NCBI GenBank assembly: GCA_039881145.1
Contig: JAYKKI010000064.1
Span: forward strand, 4,397,001-4,461,000
Direction of reading: 5' to 3'
DNA: 64,000 nt
From: Druceiella hillmani
Taxonomy: Eukaryota > Arthropoda > Insecta > Lepidoptera > Hepialidae
In this document: positions 58,380 through 64,000 of the stretch, piece after piece
Position numbering within the stretch: position 1 is the first letter of the stretch
How the letters are laid out: every line of letters begins with the position of its first letter
Position numbers and translations under genes: made by a program
The notes under the pieces: generated by a model
What the model saw: only the letters and a program-made list of their open reading frames with translations
The model's database searches: none
Told to the model about the DNA's origin: nothing

Positions 58380-58683
58380 AAATTTGAGATATATTAGTTG
58401 AGGAAGATTACTGCAAACTTTAATTTGATAACAATTAAAACAGTTACACAATAAAATTACTGAAAAACTTTAATTTGATAACAAATAGATTACTGCAAAC
58501 TTTAATTTGATAACAATTAAACAGTTACACAATAAAATTTGAGATTTATTAGTTGAGGAAGATTACTGCAAACTTTAATTTGATAACAATTAAACAGTTA
58601 CACAATAAAATTTGAGATATATAAGTTGAGAAAGATTACTGCAAACTTTAATTCGATAACAATTAAAACAGTTATACAATGAA
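58380..58683. repeat. ~74-bp tandem repeat
   Basis: Four to five units with gattactgcaaactttaatt, tgataacaattaaaacagtt and acacaataaaatttgagata; the first unit has an internal deletion and rearrangement. Confidence 0.9.
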
Positions 58684-59129
58684 TTCTAGAGTTGCTGAAC
58701 TCTGAAATAAGTTGAAAAATTATGTAATTTTTAAAGAGTAAGACGTTTATTATGGATTTTGCGTAATGTACAGGTGTACAGGTGTATAATGAATGTATAA
58801 CCTTAAATAGCTTATAATAGAACTAATGGCCACTCCAGAAAAACAATTTTAAAAATCTTTCACGCAAGACATGATTTAAAAAAAAGAGGCAGAAATTTTT
58901 ATTTAGTATTAGATTCATGTACACCGCGACTACAAATGAAATAATTTTATAGGTTTTTTTATTGTTATAATATTTTGCGTTAACCCTTTCAATAGGTAGA
59001 CTATTAACAGTATGAATAACTTTAGTAGTTTACAAGAAAAACAATATTTAATAAATTGTTAGATGTAAAATTTTACTAAAATATTTTTTGTCAAAGTTTA
59101 AGAATTTCTGACAAAAAAGTATGAAAATA
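58684..59129. other. AT-rich, nothing recognised
   Basis: No supported feature. Confidence 0.5.
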
Positions 59130-59520
59130 AAAAAGTGAGCAGTTATTTAAAAAAACAGTGAGCCGTCACGGGACGCCTGGCAGATATGAAACATCGTGTT
59201 CGTACAAGTAATATGCATAAAAGACAAGATTATTACAGGAACTAAATATAGCATAACGAAAAAATAAAGTATTGCAAATTTCTTATAGAAAATGGTGACT
59301 TTATTTAATAAACATTTATTTACAATTAATACAAAAATAATAAAGCACAGGTTATGTGTACCGTAGTAAACAACAGCGTCGAACTGAGTGAGGAGGGGGT
59401 CGCGTAGTCGGTTGCGCATGGCGACACGTCGCCGTACCGTACACATATAGACTATATATATACCTTAGTATAGCGTGGCGACCCACGCCACGGCAAGCGT
59501 CGCCACGCCAACGATCCGGT
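59130..59520 (-). mobile_element. LTR-like promoter/poly(A) segment (possible solo LTR)
   Basis: On the minus strand: a GC-rich hairpin (gcgtggcgac arms 59473-59482 and 59499-59508), then a TATA-like run (tatatatatag, about 59462-59452), about 110 bp of GC-richer sequence, then aaataaatgtttattaaataaag (59318-59295). Promoter followed closely by poly(A) signals is the order in an LTR. No exact TG...CA ends, target duplication or second copy was found. The 99-codon minus-strand frame here (59147-59446, beginning MCTVRRRVAM) has no domain. A small host promoter is the alternative. Confidence 0.3.
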
Positions 59521-61136
59521 TTATACCTGCGCCTATAGATGTTTCACATCAAAAAATGTATGTTTAAAGTAGTTTTCGATATAATATAACTTATGTATGT
59601 ATCTAATGTAAATAGTCGATTATTACTATTAATGTGCAAAAGGAGACAATTTGACTAAATGTGCAATAAAATGTGCAATATTTGATTGTACAAGCTAAAT
59701 GTGCAATATTTGAACGTTTTTTATATTAATCCCAAGTAATCTACTATTTGTGATAGATTTTTTTGTATTTTTCCTGAAAAGACCATTAATTCTACTATAA
59801 GTCATTTCAAGGTTATTCATTAATTACCGGATATCCATATGTCCTTTTATAGACTTTATTGTAGAACTTTATATGAAAAACAATTTTTTCGTACGTTGTT
59901 TCCATGTATCTTCAACGATTTTAGCAACGCACGCCACAATACCTCTTCGACGAATCCTTTTTTCTGATGTCATGGAAGTCGTATCTTAATAGATTGGATA
60001 ATTTATCTCACGACCAACGTAAAGTTTTTGGTCCTGTTATATTGAGAGCTTTTTCTTCCTAATCTAAAGTTTAATTTATTGAATTAACTCTTAATTTTAA
60101 TTATGGAAACTTATGCATATCTGGTTGATGTACTTCGATGACTAATGCAAATGATAATGCTTGGTTTTTTATGCCACTGTCTTAATAACTTTATCATTAT
60201 CATGCAGGTGATCTGTTTTCATTGATATCCTGGGATTGACTGATCAACCAGAAAAATAGAGAAAAAATATATATCAATATATTTTTATCTAATAAATCGT
60301 CTTGACCATTTAGCCAAATGAATTAATTAATTAGATAATAAATTGTTTGATTTTTAAGTCTACACAATTTTTGTTTAATAAATTATAAATCTGAGCAAAA
60401 ACCGTTTTGTAGTTATTGATAAAATAAACCACATAGAGACAGACATAGCGAGGAACTCTATTTTATAATACATGTTCACTTTCAAATCATTACTTGTCAA
60501 TGTGTGAAAGCGACAGGCGCTGACGTAATTATGGATGTAAACCATGCATTTAAAGTAATATGATGATGGATATAAATTTCCTTAAATTGCCTTTTTTGGT
60601 ATTTTATACTGAAGGTGATCACAGAATATCAGTGGTTAGAATTTACTGTAAGTATTTATATAGTGATTGATAACATGAAATTATTTCAAAGACAATTATT
60701 ATAAACCTGTTAAATAAAAAATGTTAAATAATGATGATTATGCGTCAACAAAGAAAGAAAATTTAGCCCTAAATATCAAATTAAACCTTCTCTTACCCAA
60801 AACTCATCAAAAAACTCATTTAAATATAACAAAGTGAGTAATTTCATGATAGTTTGATAAAAATATTTGACGTGAGAAATTACTACATTATTTGAAGTAT
60901 TAAATGAAAAAAATTGCAACAAGTATATAAGTAAAATTAAGACAAAATTTACCATAGTTTAATATTGAAATCGAAATTATAAGTAAAATATTAAGTATCA
61001 CCAACAGTTTCATTCTATTGCTGGACATTATCTTCTCCCTATCTTTCACTGTTCGCATGTAATTGCTACACGAGAACCTGATCTAAATTTGACCTGAACT
61101 GAACCAGATGTAATACCTACATGGTAAAAAAATCAT
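59521..61136. other. AT-rich, nothing recognised
   Basis: A small patch near 59632-59712 repeats aatgtgcaat four times. No gene or element can be supported. Confidence 0.5.
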
Positions 61137-61445
61137 CACTCCATCTAGCTGGAATCCCACATTACGTTTACTTAAACCTAGTTTCCACTCAAGGAATTTT
61201 CTACCCTTATATATTACCGGTCTACGGTAAATGTGACCAACCCATTGTTACTTCAGCTTGCTTATTTCTTGAACCATGTCGTATACTTTAGTTCTCTATC
61301 GAATTGCGGCATTTCCGATTTGATCTTTCAGGGTAACTCCGAACACAGCTTATTCCAAAGCTCACTGAGCGAATTTCAGCTTGTGGACTAGCCTCACAGT
61401 CTTTGTCCAGCCCTCGATCCACGTAAGTCATTAGGAATTACGGAA
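61137..61445 (-). pseudogene. RTE-like LINE ORF2 C-terminal fragment
   Basis: Minus strand: WTKTVRLVHKLKFAQ, then AVFGVTLKDQIGNAAIR, stop, RTKVYDMVQEISKLK, stop, QWVGHIYRR, then KFLEWKLGLSKRNVG. The order T.KTV..L...Q..ME.A..GV.L.D.I.N..IR.RTKV.D......KLKWQW.GHI.RR is typical of the family. At least four stops. It is the longest of the C-terminal remnants here but lacks the DDI block. Confidence 0.8.
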
Positions 61446-61829
61446 TATGCAACAAGAAGAATTGAGGCAATATTCCGAATACTGCTCAGTCCAGCTTAAT
61501 CCTCCGACTGACTCTCTCTCGAAGTACTTCTTGACAGCTTTAGATTTTGCTCAAGATTGACATACTTCCGTAAATGTTGATGATATTAAAAAATAAAACC
61601 TTAATTATTCAATTAGAATTCGCAAATAACTTCTCAATTTAATAAGAATCGATAAAATAATTACAAAACATGGTTCATTCGAGCGCGAAAATTTAATAAC
61701 ACACGAGTTCCGTAATGCAAAACATCTGTAATTTCGTCATATGGCACGGAACACATATTGAGCGAAATTTGACGCTCGTTTTTTTTTTAATTCAGTGTAT
61801 GTCCTCCATTAACTTAAAAGTCAGTTCAT
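61446..61829. other. unassigned DNA
   Basis: No supported feature. Confidence 0.5.
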
Positions 61830-61942
61830 TTGCTATATTTTAGACCTCAGAAAATGTAATCAGCTGCCTTAATACAGGTGCAGCTTAAATAGTTGGAAAT
61901 TCATTGTCTGCGAAATCTGCATATTCTCTGCTTTCTTCTTAA
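61830..61942 (+). pseudogene. LINE ORF2 fragment (same family as 34962-35655)
   Basis: Nucleotides 61834-61890 (gctatattttagacctcaga, then aatacaggtgcagcttaaat) align with 35054-35110. Translation gives CYILDLRKC and, after a stop, YRC, parallel to the IRYIFGLRKYDHISEYRS of the other copy. It abuts the gypsy-type relic at about 61942 and may mark the insertion that cut it. Confidence 0.6.
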
Positions 61943-62340
61943 TGTGTTGAATTTGAATTTGATTTTCCTGGGTTATATTTAAATTTAAAATTATATTGAG
62001 ATAAATAATATGTTAAGTCATTGATTTCATCATCAATTCTAGCCTTAATGTTAATATGTTCTAACGTTTTATGATCTGACTATACTGTAAATTATTTCCC
62101 GTAAAGCAAGTGCTCCCAATATTATACAGCTTTTTTTATTGCCAGACATTCTAGGTATATTGCTTCCTTCTTTTTTTGAGCTTCATTTAATTTTTTTGAA
62201 AAATAAGCAACTGGTTCACTATCTCCGTTTTTTCTGTTTGTTTTAACAGCGCTCATAGTCCTTTCCTTTCGTATAAATGTTTATTGGTAATTCAGAATCA
62301 AAAATTTTATAATCGGTTTTGAGCATAGCAATGCTTTTAT
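61943..62340 (-). pseudogene. Ty3/gypsy-type RNase H region
   Basis: Minus-strand blocks in RNase H order: PINIYTKGKD (where active copies have a catalytic aspartate after YT), SEPVAYFSKKLNEAQKKKEA, IYLECLAIKKAV, SDHKTLEHINIKARIDDE and YYLSQYNFKFKYNPGKSN. One frameshift near 62255 and stops before the SDHK block interrupt it. The YTD aspartate is K, so activity is lost. No integrase follows; the element is cut at about 61942 by LINE-related sequence. Confidence 0.85.
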
Positions 62341-62341
62341 C

Positions 62342-63183
62342 TTATCCATTTATTTCCAACATTCCGCAGACCACATGAATTTCATTTCTTTCAATAATAA
62401 ATTGTGTAACGGGCCCAGGATAATTGCACTCTGTGGCACGAATATGGTGAAAATTCATTTTTCCTAGGAATTCACGTATATTTTTTCTTGTTTCTGGAAA
62501 TATTTTGACAGCGGTTGAATAGTCTTTCTGAGGTCTCACTCAATTGTTTTCTTTTATAAGGCCTAAATACTTGGCATAATGATTTGCAAAAATATTAGTC
62601 TGAAGCCCTCTGTAGGTATTGCCTCCAATGATCTTCTCCAGGTGTATTATACGTTCCTCAAAAGTTTTCAAAAAAATTAAGATGTCTATAAAATTTATTG
62701 TAAAACTAGAGAGTTTATATTTTCTTATGATGTTGCTCAATATCCTTTGGAAAATGGCTGGAGCAGTTTTTAATCCAATCCAGTTTACAGTTTTATCATT
62801 AAATCTTCACTCGGTGAAAATGGTTGTGATTGAGGGACTACAATTCTCTGAAATCTATACATAACCTTGTTTTTCTTTCATCTTCTTTTTTATATGCTAG
62901 AGTTACTGAAGCAGCAAATAGGCTATAAGATTCCTCTACCAAATTTTCCTCTAGTAGTTTTGATATTTGATTTTCTATTTCTCTTCTGTCTACAGCTGAG
63001 CATCTATATGGACGTTTGTACAGAATTTATCCACCGTCAAGTCAATGTGAGCTTCGTAATCTCGTACAGTGCCAACGTCATATTTATCCTTGACAAAGAC
63101 TGATTTGTATTTTTCTATCAACTTATTAGTTTCTGATTGTTGATATAAATCTAGATGGTTTACCAACATTTCAAATTTATCAA
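62342..63183 (-). pseudogene. Ty3/gypsy-type reverse transcriptase
   Basis: Order on the minus strand: KYKSVFVKDKYDVGTVRDYE, then KRPYRCSAVDRREIENQI (from about 63015), KLLEENLVEESYSLFAASVT, LAYKKEDERKTRLCIDFREL, LKTAPAIFQRILSNIIRKYK, FIDILIFLKTFEERIIHLEK, YLGLIKENN and FLGKMNFHH. The segment between the LCIDFREL block and LKTAPAIFQR is missing about 50 residues, including catalytic motif A. The YxDD box reads FIDI, so the second aspartate is lost. The first part (63183-62850) is open, the later part has frameshifts. Inactive relic of a retrotransposon polyprotein. Confidence 0.9.
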
Positions 63184-63249
63184 GTTTATATGTTCATTGA
63201 AATTTATTTTATATTTTTTATGGATTTAGTTTCTTGTTTGAAATTTGAA

Positions 63250-63565
63250 CTTATTAATGCAATCCAAATCAAATTAGAAAATTGTATTTAAAATTGTCAT
63301 TATCTATTACAAAAATATCCAAAATTCCTTCAGTATTATATATTTTTATTTTTAATGTTAAATGTAATGTTAACCTTTTTGTTTTTTTCTCACCATTAAT
63401 TGTCTTAAGTTTAACATTAGAATATTACTTGTATTTTCTTTTGGTTCTACCTTTAACAATTTAAAATTCATTAATGACACATTCGAACCGGAATAATAAA
63501 TTCCAGAAACTTTTAAAGTGCCATTTAATAGTAACTTTATTTTTATTAATGGTGGCCCTTCTAGT
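63250..63565 (-). pseudogene. gypsy-type aspartic protease region
   Basis: Minus-strand LEGPPLIKIKLLLNGTLKVS followed by GIYYSGSNVSLMNFKLL: the protease flap and active-site block, where the catalytic DSG of the family is YSG. A later IDNDNFKYNFLI-like piece (near 63290) in another frame matches the end of the domain. Frameshifts near 63440 and stops follow. The active-site aspartate is absent, so it is dead. Confidence 0.75.
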
Positions 63566-63808
63566 TTTTTTGGATTCTTCTCATCAATTCACTTTCTAAT
63601 TCTGAGTTATTTACGGTTTTTACAACTGCTTTCTAATTTTTCCCTCTAAACGAGCAATTCTCCTCAGGATGTTAACGTTTCCCTTTTTTCTCATTGACAT
63701 AAATTTCTCATGGTTGTTTTTCCTCAATTTTTTGGGTTTAGTGTCAGAATTTGTATAATTTTGTAATCCTATTTATTCTTCGCAACGAGATGCTCCAGTC
63801 TTCTTATC

Positions 63809-64000
63809 TCATTGTACGAGTAGAGGATCTTTTATTGCTTGTAAAGTTTCACTGTTAATTTTATCAGTAACGTAATTAAGTAAGCCAGACGCTATAACGT
63901 CAATAAATGTCCCATTATCAATAAATTGTCTCGTTTCCAGTAGTAATTTTTCTTTATTCAAAGAATATTCAGGTAACGAACCCGCTTGATATTTAAAGAC
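63809..64000 (-). pseudogene. gag-like fragment, open to the window edge
   Basis: Sixty-three codons from the window edge to a stop at 63811-63809: AGSLPEYSLNKEKLLLETRQ, then FIDVIASGLLNYVTDKINSE. The pattern EY...KE.LLL......D.G..ID.I..GL...I.DKI is like the gag region of Ty3/gypsy-type elements, placed directly upstream of protease as expected. Between it and the protease (63566-63808) frames are broken, and a zinc knuckle cannot be made out. The remainder of gag lies beyond this window. Confidence 0.7.

Overview
This looks like nuclear DNA from an insect, and a moth or butterfly is the best guess. It is AT-rich and has no bacterial gene layout. It carries a tRNA-derived SINE, several RTE-like LINE fragments, Helitrons, a mariner remnant, a hAT-type MITE, a Ty3/gypsy-type element, and short dispersed motifs that I associate by recall with lepidopteran genomes (for example the 'cttcaaccgacttcca' block near 52436). 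The taxon call is inference. I found no convincing complete host gene. Two short candidate terminal exons (21936-22092 plus strand; 57971-58123 minus strand) are the only traces of possible host coding sequence.

Layout. 1-3380 is the end of a very homogeneous satellite built of 32-bp monomers in 64-, 160- and 256-bp higher-order blocks. It ends inside a 51-bp-arm palindrome (3356-3461). 3.8-15.7 kb holds a decayed RTE-like LINE end, hairpins, 20-bp, 18-bp and 24-bp minisatellites, a CACTA-ended MITE, a fold-back element with hammerhead-like motifs, and a roughly 155-bp degenerate satellite. 15.7-23 kb is mostly unassigned AT-rich DNA. 23-26 kb has a SINE, an antisense RT pseudogene and the first copy of a MITE pair. 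27.4-30.9 kb has a Helitron with a broken Rep gene, whose 3' end lies inside an inverted duplication with arms of about 565 bp. 31.8-35.7 kb has a palindromic 56-bp array and a LINE 3' end. 36-41 kb has dispersed repeat pairs, a mariner transposase remnant and the second MITE copy. 41.7-45.7 kb is a composite 68-bp/216-bp satellite followed by a hAT MITE nested in a palindromic MITE with a clear 8-bp target duplication. 47-53 kb has a LINE fragment and 44-bp and 28-60-bp arrays. 55-57.8 kb has a Helitron end, RTE-like pieces, and a 225/244-bp satellite interrupted by a fresh RTE-like 3' fragment. 59 kb has a possible solo LTR. 61-64 kb has RTE-like and LINE pieces abutting a minus-strand gypsy-type gag-protease-RT-RNase H relic that runs off the window edge.

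The parts do not form a pathway. They record insertion, nesting, palindrome formation and tandem amplification. The recurring theme is that hairpins or palindromes sit inside or at the edge of tandem arrays. The most interesting points are the palindrome at the edge of the 32-bp satellite, the hammerhead-like motifs, the SINE and LINE sharing one tail, and the inverted duplication across the Helitron end.
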